DNA of 64,000 nt from Datnioides undecimradiatus. Its lineage: Eukaryota; Chordata; Actinopteri; Lobotiformes; Datnioididae. Numbering within the stretch: position 1 is the stretch's first letter; each line of letters opens with the position of its first letter. Positions 1-10,933 of this stretch are shown piece after piece. Both the position numbers and the translations under genes were made by a program. The DNA is taken from assembly GCA_008933995.1 (NCBI GenBank), contig WARS01000013.1, positions 7,106,329-7,170,328 on the forward strand. The letters are read 5' to 3'. The notes beneath the pieces were generated by a model that had not been told where the DNA came from, did not search any database, and was given only the letters and a program-made list of their open reading frames with translations.

Positions 1-1575
1 ATGATTGCGGGTGGTCTTTCTTTATACTCAAGGTAACTAATTTCATTTTCATCATACACTTTTACAATAAGATGTCTTATACAAGTCGGCAGTATAAATC
101 ACTAGTTGTAGTGTTATAGATTCTTCCTACACTTTTAAATTGAACTCAGATTTTTGTGCATGGATTATATCACACATCTGCATTGTATTATTTGATGTTA
201 TTTATACATCTACAGGATTATGCCCATTTCTACGTTTTAATTGTTCGAGGAGGTGACCAACGAGGAAATATTGTTGAGTGGCTTTGGGATATGTTAGCAG
301 ATTTTTTACACTGTCAATGAATTGATAACCTTTTCATTACCTTTTATGACTTGGTAAGGAATGGATTAACTTTATAATCAAAGCACACAAATGACTGTTC
401 TGCGGCCGTGACAGAACTACTGTGGCAATAAATCTAAACGTCAGCGTTTGAAGATTCAACCTTAAGTCTCATGTCAGTTACTGTAACTGTCATGATTTAA
501 CAGGCTCCTTAGAATTGCAGAGCTAGTGACTGCCACGCACCGTGACGCAGCCATAATCAGTAATGAATCCCACTCTCTGATGGTGTAACTGAAATGACAG
601 CGCTTTGTTACCTTAAGATAAATACTTCTGACTAAAATAATGTGATTAACACATTTCGATTCGTAAAATTTAAGCTCAACTGTATGAATCTAGATCTTAG
701 AATATGTACAACCAATGTGAGCCGCCATCTTCCATCTCTACCAGACAACCCAACAGCTAGTTTACGGAAGCTGCCGTAGTGGATGTACTTGGCCTACCAC
801 ACTCCCTTGGACTCGAGGGGGGGAGTAAATAAAATTACTTATCAACAATAGACTTTTTTGATCTTTACTTCATTCCGTATACAACTCAAATTATTATTAT
901 CTTATAAGTAATTGGTTTGCAAACGTATACTTACGGATAATTATGTTATTTCATATTTAAACGCCGTAATCATGACACAATCACCTCCATAAAATGAAGC
1001 CACCCGTCCTAGTGACGTACTTCCTTTTTCGCTGAGATAATGCCATTTTGGTGGGCCTTAGTTGGTTTTCATGGTTCGCCTCGTGGAAAAAATATTTAGT
1101 TATATTTCTAAATTCCTCGTTTTGAACTGGACAAGCACTTTGTAGAAGTCGGATAACTTCATCTGCCTGCTTAAAACATTTTAAGAAATTCGTTTTGTTG
1201 GATCAGTTCGTGAGGGACCACACGCAGTTTTCATATAGCGGCACAGTTGAACGGTCGTCGTCCAGTGTTGACGACACAGCTCCCTGTCCCAACGAACAAA
1301 GGAACAGTAAGGTCGATGTACGCTCGTTAGCGCACACGGAGAGAAATATTATTTAGCGAATTATCGTTAGTGAAACAACTTAAAGTTAAACCCAGCTTTG
1401 TTATGCCAATTTGATTTGAGACGCCGTTTTCTCAAATATAACTAACTCGTCCTGACTCATTCAGTCCTGTTAGCATTGTCGGCTAAGGTTAGCCGCAATT
1501 GTGGACAACTAGCAAGCTAACTGCTAACTTCAACATTGTTTTGATTTTTATCGGAAAGTTTTATTTTGGGGGAAA
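1..1575. other. Upstream region and 5' leader of tardbp
   Basis: No coding exon is supported here. The region is A/T rich up to about 1.0 kb. From about 1.2 kb to the tardbp start codon it becomes richer in CpG, as expected for a housekeeping promoter and 5' leader. A YY1-type motif (GAAGATGGCGGCTC read on the minus strand) lies at about 720-733. There is no clear TATA box. Human TARDBP has a non-coding first exon; I could not place the equivalent exon here. Confidence 0.5.
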
Positions 1576-3924
1576 ATGGCTGAAGTATATATTCGAGTGG
1601 CAGAAGAGGAAAACGAGGAACCAATGGAGATCCCGTCGGAGGACGACGGCACTGTTCTGCTTTCAACCGTGGCAGCTCAGTTTCCAGGCGCGTGTGGCCT
1701 ACGATTCAGGAGCCCCGTGTCTCAGTGCATGCGAGGGGTGCGTCTTGTGGAAGGGGTCCTGCACGCGCCAGAAAACGGATGGGGGAACGTCGTGTATGTG
1801 GTGAACTACCCCAAAGGTAGAGATGAGAACTTTACAGTACTTTCTTTTTACACAACACGTTACCCAAACAGTTGGCCATATGTAACGTCATTTATAATTC
1901 ACGATGGAGCTTCAACACTCTGAAAATAGATGAGAATGAAGTGACGCGTTGTTTGTTCACGCCCACATTAGTATGCCCTGTGTATGTAAACAAATTCACA
2001 AAATTAACTGAACAAGACCAACGTTTCACATTTTGCCAAGCTGCCAGCAGCCCTATAAATGTCATTTCACTGTAGACTCATAGTTTGCTGTAGCTGCTTT
2101 TAAAAGAGATGTCTATTGAATTCGATGGTAATTGTCGATGCTTTCAGTGTATTAAGGTACACTGAGGTGTTCGTAATGACAAATTGTAAGTACTAGAAAA
2201 CACCTTTGAGTATAATGTAATTCTGTTTTATCAAGACCTCCAACTACAGGGTCTGGAATTATGAAGTTAAAGTGACCCCTCTTGAGTTTTAACAATAACT
2301 CACAGGAGGGGTGTTTTACTTATTCATTGTGTCTAACTTTCAAGGATAGGCCTAACAACTGCATAAACAGAAAGTCAGTGATATGAAGAACAAATCATGT
2401 GAATACTCATCTGCTACTTACTGCTATTAGGCTCCTATGAAGGCATTCTTGCTCAAGATTTTGTAATTCATATGGACAGATGTATCAAAGCGCATGAACA
2501 AAGGTTTTGTAGAAAATGGCAGCAGTGGAAATTATTTTGCCCTTACACAGCCTTGGTCTTGTCGATTCTTTGCAAAGCCAAGAGTAGTATTGCCAGGGAA
2601 AGGCACATCTGTCAAGTTAACTTATAATTAATTTCTTTATGTTTTGATCAAATTTTAGACAACAAAAGGAAGATGGAAGAAATTGATGCATCCTCTGCAG
2701 TGAAAATGAAGAGAGGGGACATGAAAACATCTGACCTGATTGTATTGGGACTTCCTTGGAAAACAACTGAGCAGGACCTTAAAGACTACTTTAGTACATT
2801 TGGAGAAGTTATCATGGTTCAGGTATGTCATTAGTAACATTAATGTGATTGTACTGCTTGTATGATACTTGACAACAGTTGATATTCATCGCTGGGCGTG
2901 TGTTTTTTCTTTTGTCTCAGGTAAAACGAGATGCCAAGACTGGAAACTCTAAGGGATTTGGCTTTGTGAGGTTCACAGAGTATGAGGCTCAAGAAAAAGT
3001 GATCTCTCAGCGCCATATGATTGATGGGAGATGGTGTGACTGCAAGCTCCCTAACTCGAAGGTGAATCTGGTAATGTCCATGCGTATACCCACACATTAT
3101 GGGAATAAACACTACACAGCTGTGAATGCTTTAAGAGCTGTGGTATTTCTTAATTATTTTTTTTCCCTATTTGTCAACAGCAAGGTCCAGATGAGCCATT
3201 GAGGAGCCGGAAAGTATTTGTAGGCCGTTGCACAGAGGACATGACCACAGATGACCTACGGCAGTTCTTTATGCAGTATGGAGAAGTCACAGATGTCTTT
3301 ATCCCCAAGCCATTCCGTGCTTTTGCCTTTGTCACATTTGCAGATGATCAGGTATAATGTTAAATGTGCAAAGTACTCCCTGTTGTAGTGGTGCCACTGT
3401 TCATGACCTAATTTATTTTTCTTTCCTCACAGGTTGCCCAGTCTCTCTGTGGGGAGGACCTAATTATCAAAGGCGTCAGCGTTCACATCTCAAATGCTGA
3501 GCCCAAACATGGAAATAGGCAGTTTGATCGTACAGCGCGGTTTGGGAATGGCTTTGGAGCTCAAGCATTTGGTAGCAGCCGTAGTGGGTTAGGGAGCAGC
3601 ACTAACAGCAGTCTGGCTAATTTTGGTTCCTTCAGCCTGAACCCTGCTATGATGGCTGCTGCTCAGGCTGCCCTGCAGAGTAGTTGGGGGATGATGGGTA
3701 TGCTGGCTAGCCAGCAGCAGACATCAACCTCAGGCAGCACCTCCAGTGGAACAAGCTCTAGCAGGGATCAGAGTCAGTCCTTCAGTACAGGCAACAGCAA
3801 CTATGGCACCAGCTCAGCCAGCCTTGGCTGGGGAACAGGGTCAAACTCTACAACCAGTGGTAGTGGGTTTAGCTCAGGATTTGGGTCCAGTATGGAGTCA
3901 AAGTCATCTGGGTGGGGTATGTAA
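1576..3924 (+). CDS. tardbp: TAR DNA-binding protein 43 (TDP-43)
   Basis: This is a nuclear RNA-binding protein that controls splicing, RNA stability and its own mRNA level. Five coding exons join in phase: 1576-1816, 2659-2822, 2921-3061, 3181-3351 and 3433-3924, giving 402 aa (human 414). The N-terminal oligomerisation domain is residues 1-78, and a basic nuclear localisation signal (KRK...KMKR) is at about 83-98. RRM1 is at about 104-178 with RNP motifs LIVLGLPW and [11 protein letters not shown]2 is at about 191-262 with KVFVGRC and AFAFVTF. The Ser/Gly-rich tail keeps the conserved helix ([19 protein letters not shown]) and the terminal SSGWGM. The Gly-rich stretch just after RRM2 is shorter than in mammals. 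The start codon context is AAAATGG. Teleosts can carry two copies (tardbp and tardbpl), and I cannot tell from this window alone which one this is. The stop codon lies inside a splice-donor-like GTAAGT. Confidence 0.96.
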
Positions 3925-5059
3925 GTTAAATGTTTGTATGGTAAGTATTGTGACAAAGATGAGTCTTTTCAAAATTTATTTCTGGTGTTGATGCGTATCT
4001 GAACACTTTTGTGGATGATGTTTTGTACATTTGGAAAAAATGCTAAAGATTTAATTTAGGAAGTGTTGAAGTGAGTTGTTTACCAGGATGTCTGACTAAA
4101 GTGCTATTTTTGATGTCTCATTTGTTTGTATCCATTTCAACTGGATTCTCTAATGCATGTATTGTGAAATGTAATAACCATTTTGAAATGCATGAATGTT
4201 TGTGGTTCACCATTATCCGGCTTTGTCATCAATTTAAAAGGCAATCTTGCATTGGGAAGAATCTGGTTGAAACTTAAATGTTTTAAGTGCAACTTTATTT
4301 GCAGTCAAGTTCTGTGGAAAAGCCTTCATTGAAATCTCTTCTGCAGTTCACCTCTCTTCCATTTTCCTGTGAGGAAGCTCCTCTTTGGCAGCATTCTTGG
4401 GGTGATATCGGTATCATTCTCCCTCTTCCCACCTGTAATTGCTATGCCATCAAAGAACGGCTTCACTCCGCATGTTCTAAGAGACGGTGGGTGTTTTCAC
4501 TTTTATCCACTTTTAAATGGAAAGAACTGCGCAACTGACATTTTAAGAACTGATGAGTGCGATTGAGGATGGCTTGTGGCGAAGAGTGAAGCGATGAGTG
4601 AGCGAACGGAGAGACGCGTGAAACGGACTGGTTGTGCGGTGAGAGCCCAATTTGACTGCTTTTTGAGTGTGTGAGTGGAAGCTGCAGATGCTACGAGCGC
4701 CTCCCCTAACATGGACATTCATTAATTAGTACTTCAAGACTTTTTTTTTTAATCTTTGCAAGTTTTTCCTTACTCTTAAGTATGTCGATCAAGTGCAGAA
4801 ATATCAAAATGTAGTGGAATGTTGTGATGACTATTTGTATTGCTTATATTATCTGATTTGAATGCTGTATGGTGTGTGCTTTCATGTTACTGAACTGATC
4901 TGTAAGTGTGTACTTGATGTGGATGACACCTGCTGAAGACGCTGGGGGACGCGAGTGATAGTGTGAGAACGTGGAGTGGTGTGTCCAATGGTTCCCAGTA
5001 GCTCTTGTTGTTTGTGAGGTGTTTAAAAACATGTCAAATGAAGGGAGTTCTCTAATAAA
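3925..5059 (+). promoter_or_regulatory. tardbp: tardbp 3' UTR with GU-rich tracts and polyA signal
   Basis: The stretch after the tardbp stop has no conserved reading frame. It ends in an AATAAA at 5054-5059, a plausible polyadenylation signal. GU-rich patches lie at about 4660-4680 and 4870-5020, with many GUGUG/GAGUG repeats. TDP-43 is known to bind UG-rich RNA in its own 3' UTR and to lower its own expression through alternative splicing and polyA choice. A matching role here is inferred, not shown. A possible acceptor (pyrimidine stretch ending TCTTCTGCAG) ends at 4346. Confidence 0.55.
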
Positions 5060-6369
5060 GTTCATTTGAATAGATGCATAGTTGATATTACTTGAGTCAA
5101 TTTGTCAAATAAAAAAACATCTAATTCGATTCACATATCTAGGGACCTTGGGCTCTGCTGGTCGAGGTCTCCGTTTGAACCCTGACTGAAGTCTTCTGAA
5201 GGACGAAGACGGAAGTACCAACACTTTCAGTGTGTGGCCTTCTCAGACATGACATGGGGTAGTACCTATCTTTTTGCTGCTTTTGATGGCTTGTCAGAGT
5301 GAATTAAACTTTTTTTGATTATTCATCTACTTTTAAGGTTAGAGGACATTTTAGTCTATTTTGAACTTAAAACAGATGAGTTCAGCAATGTGGCATCACC
5401 TCTAAAGCAATATTTTTGATTCCAATGTGGCCAAAGTAATAAGACAACTAATGCACATTGTTGAGCCTTTTGAATTGGTGATGGGATGTCTTTTCGTTTT
5501 TACGGTGGCCTTACACGCTTAGTGTCCTCCCTTTGTAAGGTACACTTATACAATCAATTGCAAGTCACCTGTTGTTTATGATCAGTTTTTCTTTTTTAAT
5601 ATTGTCAAGAAGGTGTAAATGCAGTAATGTTTAATACTGAGGTCATGGGTGGTGGTGGTGTACTACACAACCTACTGAGATTTGTTTCTTACTTTGTCCT
5701 TCCTAAACACCTGAATGATGGGCAGAATGTAAAAAAAATACCTCTGAATATAATGCACTCTGGTACAACACTAATAACCACTATGAGCTCAATGCTAAAA
5801 CATACTGAACACCTATTGAAGTATCCATGAAAAAAACCTTATGGCAGGTGTGTTTTTGCATGAAATTGTGCATGTGTACCTAATAAAGTGGTCAGTAGGT
5901 GTACAATATGGGTAGTTTGCATGACAGTCTTAACAATCCATTTCCCAAGTGCAAAACACTTTCAGATTATCTTTGTCACATTTTGGAGAAACATGGCAGG
6001 TATATAATTTTATAGTTTAAGCTGCTCTGACAGAAGATATTGAAGTCAGGGTCAGAGTTGTTGTCAGTTTCTTTGACAGTGGGGGAAAAAAATACCCAAA
6101 CTTTCAAATCAGTTGAAATCAGTCAAATCAATCATTTTTATGTCAAGCCAGTGCTAAATGCACCATATTCTTGACATTACATCAGCAGGCCCCAGGACAA
6201 ATAAATAGTTATTTGCTCTAAAATGGTATAAAGTGTACAGGAAACTACTGTAATATATAAAAAGATAACAGTGTAGAATTTTGTAGAAAGTTGAAATGCA
6301 TAATTGCCATGAAAAACAAACTGACAGCTTTGATGAAACTTAACTCACTGTCATGTATCAGTCCTCATG
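5060..6369. other. Intergenic region between tardbp and cenps
   Basis: No gene is seen here. It is A/T-rich sequence between the 3' ends of two converging genes. It contains one probable transposon remnant at about 5533-5905, listed separately. A short GTCTTC...GAAGAC inverted repeat lies near 5192-5211. Confidence 0.5.
5533..5905. repeat. Probable non-autonomous DNA transposon remnant (MITE-like)
   Basis: The two edges carry the same 8-bp word AGGTACAC in opposite orientation: plus strand near 5538, minus strand near 5876-5883. The right edge reads GTGTACCTAATAAAGTGG, followed by GTAGGTGTAC. Ends of the form 'cacctaataaagtggccagtgagtgta' are familiar to me from dispersed fish DNA elements, but that identification is from memory. 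No transposase is encoded. The element boundaries are approximate. Confidence 0.4.
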
Positions 6370-6375
6370 TTTATT
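6370..6375 (-). promoter_or_regulatory. cenps: cenps polyadenylation signal
   Basis: TTTATT on the plus strand reads AATAAA on the minus strand. It lies about 50 bp past the cenps stop codon, which gives a very short 3' UTR. Confidence 0.5.
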
Positions 6376-6424
6376 TGAATGTTGGGTACAAGTGAGACAC
6401 TGCAGGCCTGCCTGTGTCTTGTCG

Positions 6425-7919
6425 TTATTCTCTGCTTTCTTCCTCAGTGTCTCTGCTCTTCCTCTTCCCAGTATTCTTCTTTTTCAAATCCTTCTGCTCC
6501 TGGTTCAGTTCTTCACTTTTATTTTGTATGTAGATGGACTGAAATAAATAAAGGCAAATTCAACATTAAATTTGCTGTCTGCTGTAGAATATATGCTGAT
6601 ATATTATACACAGTTCCAGTATACTTAAGTATGAGGATGAAATGTGTTTAAGTAGCCTACATTGACTGTGTTTGATTTTGATCTGGTGGCGCACATGATA
6701 CACAACATAAATTAGTAAGTACTGTTTGTCAGTCAACACAAGAAATACCTCACCAGTGCTGTACTGCGACGGGCTACGAGCTTAACATCTTCTGTAGACA
6801 CCGTGCTCCGTTTAGCGTGCCTGAAATAATAAGAAATTGTAAATCATATTATTTATAACATTTTACTAGGTTGGACTGAGGTGAATAATCAAATAACCTT
6901 ACCAGGTATTTTGTCTGAATTAAACAATAGTATGGTATTATTACTGCATCAGGTTGACTCACTTGTTACTATGATGACAGAAATTCTCACCTTGCAAAAG
7001 CCTCCAGGTCTTTAGCAAATACATCTGAAAAAAGTGAACAGACAATATTAAGTTTAGAAAGTTTAACTTTCTTGTACTTTTCACACAGTCATAAACAGCA
7101 GTAACATCTCACTGTTTTAACACAAAGTTTTGCTCCTCAAACGTAACCACAGAAAAGCTGCATTTCTGTGTGGTAGCTTTGTTTGCACATTTTTCTGATT
7201 AAGTTACCAAATTGATACATTTAGGTCCACAAAAGTGCCAATAACACTTGTCTAGCACTGCTCGTCCTTTAGGTGGTGACATTGTGTGCTAATTTATGTT
7301 TTATTTATTTATTTTTACAGTTTTATGTTTTATTTGCAGATGTTTTGAATACTTTATGTTGCACAGAGAACACTGAATAGAATTATATCTTTTGTTGGAA
7401 CGAATCTAAAAGACATGATGTCTGTCCAATAAGAAAACTAAAGATGATTCACAGAGATTGAAGCCGAACACTTGTCAAAAGCGTGTTTGTGAATGTGATT
7501 ATGTTTTGGGTTTTTTTTTTTTGGTTTTTTTTTACTGTGTTGTATGTATCGGGGTCTGATTTCCTTGTTAACACCCACCACACTGTCTGACTGCTGTCTC
7601 AGATATCGCTGCTATGACCTGTCGACTGAACTCTCGCCGGTGCTCCTCTCCGATCTTCTGACATATGCGACCCACAGTGTAATGGACTGCTGCCTTTAAC
7701 CTCTGAAACTCAAACAATAAGTTTCAATGAGTCATTGTGGTGCCGTGTGTTTCGCCATGGTGTTCATAATGTGACGCTTTGTCTGCTGCTGCAACAACAC
7801 ACAACGTTTTGTGACCAACGGTTGCTTCAGCCGGCTAACGTTAACGCTAGTCGAACCTGACGTCACAGACGTTAAATCAATGTTCGTACCTGATGAGTCT
7901 CGTCCTTATCAACGGACAT
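6425..7919 (-). CDS. cenps: Centromere protein S (CENP-S / MHF1 / APITD1)
   Basis: CENP-S is a histone-fold protein. With CENP-X it forms the MHF complex, which sits at kinetochores (with CENP-T/W) and helps FANCM at stalled replication forks. Five minus-strand exons join in phase: 7919-7890, 7702-7579, 7024-6991, 6820-6754 and 6538-6425, giving 122 aa. All were too short to be found as long open frames. The histone fold spans about residues 11-85, with RLKAAVHYTVG, AAISE...RQC, FAKDLEAFAR and TVSTEDVKLVARRS clearly matching human CENP-S. A Lys/Glu-rich tail (KDLKKKNTGKRKSR) follows. The first exon codes only ten residues (MSVDKDETHQ). In human 1p36.22 the gene also lies near TARDBP. Identification is secure; only the exact start of transcription is unknown. 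Confidence 0.93.
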
Positions 7920-8218
7920 TTTTCTTCTAGAGAAACTTTGGACCAACCACCTGGACAACACGAGACGTGAGAAACTCACTCAAAAACAAGCTATGTGAAA
8001 ACAAGACGCCGCTCCTGTAAACATGCTTCAATTGGTCTGCTCCAAGCTAACAGCTGAAAAAGAAAACTCGCGGCATATCTTCACCAACAAACCAACAAGT
8101 TGGGTTTAATCCCTGCTTCAAATGCAATGTAAGCTTTATAGCACCACCGTGTGGTCCGGGGGAGGTACTGCAGTGTTTAAACATACAATTACACACGTAA
8201 CATTCAAATAACATGCTT
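7920..8218. promoter_or_regulatory. cenps promoter region
   Basis: This is a short spacer between the cenps start codon and the rbp7 3' end. It has no TATA box and no coding exon. It should contain the minus-strand cenps promoter by position only. Confidence 0.35.
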
Positions 8219-8224
8219 TTTATT
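8219..8224 (-). promoter_or_regulatory. rbp7: rbp7 polyadenylation signal
   Basis: TTTATT on the plus strand (AATAAA on the minus strand) lies about 100 bp past the rbp7 stop codon. Confidence 0.5.
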
Positions 8225-8322
8225 GAGTACACAAGCGGCATTATGTGGATTACATGAGCTCATTTCATATAGCTTCTGTAAATGAAGTTCTCTGAAATCT
8301 GACATGGCTTTAATAGACAGTA

Positions 8323-9364
8323 TCACAGAGTCCTTTTATAAATTTGCTTGCAGACTTGATTCTCACAAGTAAGTTCCTACAGGAAGAAAACACAAAGTTA
8401 TCAGTCAAATCAATAAAAGTTTCACAAAGGGAAAAGAGCATATGAGTGACTAGATTGCTGCATTGGTTTTAAGGAGACATCAAGACTGTCTTTTTTTTTG
8501 CCTTATTCATTGAATATAGATGTGTGATGTCTGGATGAGTCTGCAAAATAATAAAATCACCATAACATGTCACAAATCAAGAGTTGTTGATCAGTCATAG
8601 AAGTAGTCATACCAGGTGAAGCTCATCTCCGTGAATCCAGTGAGTCCACCCTCGGTTCTTCTTCTCTCCTTTCTGGACACACACCAACTTGTCATTTTCC
8701 CAGTTGACCACAGTCTGATGGAGGGCAAAAATGCAGTGCCTTGTGATCTCAGAAACGTTTGTGAAAGACTTTGAGACTACAGTATTATCTTCTGCTAATG
8801 GTTTTACCTGGCACGACCTGTTGTCCATTCCTTTCGTCACCTCTCTGAACTCTTCTCCAATTTTAAATGAAAGCTCATAATTTCTGAATGTAGTGAATGT
8901 ATTGATTGTGAAACAGTCTCCATCTTGCTTAATCACTTTCTGGGGCTTCAACATCGAGGCAATCTTGCGGGTTGCAAAGTCGATGTCTGCGTGTCAAAAT
9001 GAGAGGAACTTTAACTTGCTATCGGCTCTGATCAGACACATTTACTGTCACTGGACATATAACACTCTCATTTACAGCAAGAGGTGTACATTGATGAGGA
9101 AGACTTTTCCTATTTGATTTATATAAATGCAGAAAAAACACTATACTGCTACTATATCCCAACAGATAAATTACTGTCTTTATACTAAAATCAATTAATT
9201 CATATCATAAATAAATATTAGTCAAAGAAACTGTTAGATTTTAGTTTGTATTTTCACTAGTTTTTTTTTAAAGAGGACCAGCAAAACTTACCAAGTGCAA
9301 CCATATATCCTTCAAAGTTGACATTACTGGTAATGTCCCAGGTCCCACTGTAGTCAACAGGCAT
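8323..9364 (-). CDS. rbp7: Cellular retinol-binding protein (RBP7 / CRBP-III/IV type)
   Basis: This is a cytosolic lipocalin-fold carrier of retinol from the fatty-acid-binding-protein family. It has the family's standard four exons, here on the minus strand: 9364-9292, 8986-8808, 8714-8613 and 8376-8323. They join in phase to 135 aa, the usual length. Landmarks are SGTWDI...[10 protein letters not shown] in exon 1, [17 protein letters not shown] in exon 2, [19 protein letters not shown] with GDELHL in exon 3, and [12 protein letters not shown] in exon 4. The [10 protein letters not shown] stretch and LKPQKVI agree better with RBP7 than with RBP1 (which has KEGRGWTQWI and LKPDKEI). The 1p36-like neighbourhood supports this too. 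The tail RTL extends slightly past the usual end. Confidence 0.92.
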
Positions 9365-10513
9365 CTTGGATGTTTGTCTGACTCTCTGGGTGCTTTAACA
9401 GCAGGAGTATCATGAGTTACCAGATTTAAAGGTAATGGGTGGGATGCTTCATTGTGTGTCAATATGGGCCAGGGGTGATATGTCCCCGGCTGTAGCTATT
9501 TTGAACACATACATAGGAGGGGCAGAGGAGGACGGAACAGGATTTTTTTTTTTTTTTTTTTTTTTTACACATAATATGAGGAAATATTTCTGTTCCTCTT
9601 AAGATGAAAACCTCTATACAGAGCATTCTTCTTACATCTTCTACTGCATCTTTAAGACTGTTCTGTTCTGGTTTGCTGAAGCCAGCTTTGCCCCCAAAAC
9701 ACAACAGCCTAATCTTCAAACTTAAATTTATGTGCAGATGTTGAGCTGTCAGGGATTACAGTGTGCAGCAGCACTCTGTGTGCATGTGCGTTGTGAAATA
9801 CAATACTTCCTCCTGCTGCTCACATTTGGAGCTGCCGGCAGACCTTCAGCTGAACACGTCCAGCCGTCAGGAACGGTGTTAACAGCATACGTCTGCCTCA
9901 ATGTGCAACACTCATGTTCCTCTACATGCTAATCTTCATGGCATATCACAGCAGCAGATGGATACCGAGGAGTCAGAGGTTGAAATTGTAAGTGCTGTTG
10001 TGGATGTTGTTGCGTTATTAAAAGTCATGTCTGTTTTGTTTTAGAGAAAAAGAAACTATATGTTAATTTACGTTTTATTGATGTTCCACTCGTAGCCAAA
10101 TAGTGAATGCAATGTTCACCACACTCGTCCTGGTCCCTCAGTTCTACGTCCTGGGAAGGTAACTAGGACACAGGCAATGGCATCGAGCCATAGAGCTCAT
10201 GGGTCATTTGTACAAAAGGGAGTGTGGCATTAATAACAGTGTGTGATTTGTTCAAAAGGCCCAAATCATCAAGATACTGCAGGCAGCCTCTTGTGAACAA
10301 CCTGTCGGCCTCCATTGCCTTGTCTTTCATAGCTTCAGGTGAAACCCGTCACATGAGACACATTTCATGCACAAACAGTATTTCACACATCATCTGCTGT
10401 ATAAGACACTGAACAAACGGCATGACTCAAAGCTCTGACCACAAGCAAATAAGGATTAATATAGCCATAACTCTTCTACTCTTTCAACAGGTTTTTCAGT
10501 GATATTTACAGTG
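9365..10513. other. Intergenic region and possible 5' leader exon
   Basis: This lies between the divergent rbp7 (minus) and the small plus-strand gene starting at 10514, so it should hold both promoters. A pure T tract sits at about 9542-9566. A possible non-coding exon ends at the donor ATT|GTAAGT near 9989, and a strong acceptor (CTCTTTCAACAG) ends at about 10491. The two would join a leader to the exon that holds the 10514 start. Confidence 0.35.
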
Positions 10514-10933
10514 ATGGATCCAGTTCCTCAGAGCCTGTGGGCTTCCTATCATGTGTTTGGGTTACTGACATGTGGACAAGGACTATGCACTGTTATCCTG
10601 ACTCTGACAGCAGTCACATGTGTAAGAAAAAGACTGAAATATTATCATGAAGCTCCATGGAGGATGATTTATATATGATTTATATATTCACAGGCCAAGA
10701 CCACTCCTGGGCTGTACTACATGTCTGTTATTCTAACCATCGCTTCTATTTTCAGTACAGGTGAAGTTCATTTCTCACACATACTATTGGGGACGATTTA
10801 TACACAGTGTCTTTTTCAGTATAAAAGTATAACACCTGCTTGTGTCTGTTCAGGCTTTTTTATAGTGAGAGGAGCACTCTGGTTGACCAACAGGCCGCCT
10901 GTGACGGACCCGAGCAGAAACAATGAGGGATAA
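10514..10933 (+). CDS. Small two-helix membrane protein, unrecognised
   Basis: Three exons, 10514-10621, 10694-10760 and 10854-10933, with good GT-AG borders join in phase to an 84-aa protein. I do not recognise the family. Two hydrophobic segments are visible: about residues 12-35 (YHVFGLLTCG... to LTLTAVTC) and 44-68 (YYMSVILTIASIF... to FFIVRGALWL). A short polar tail follows (RPPVTDPSRNNEG). This suggests a hairpin in the membrane with both ends on the same side. The start is the first ATG after the acceptor. Upstream sequence in this frame has no supported coding exon, because exon-1 frames that would extend it meet a stop. A polyA signal AATAAA follows at 11174-11179. A second frame through the same exons is also open but is not hydrophobic and looks like a shadow. 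Confidence 0.5.

Noticed and set aside
3746-3991. Second open frame over the tardbp last exon
   Set aside because: It overlaps the Ser/Gly-rich coding tail in another frame, and that tail ends in the diagnostic SSGWGM.
10224-10933. Alternative frame through the small membrane gene starting MAYHSSRW near 9938
   Set aside because: It is open and in phase but polar, Ser/His/Cys-rich and without features; the other frame gives two clean membrane helices. Kept only as a caution.
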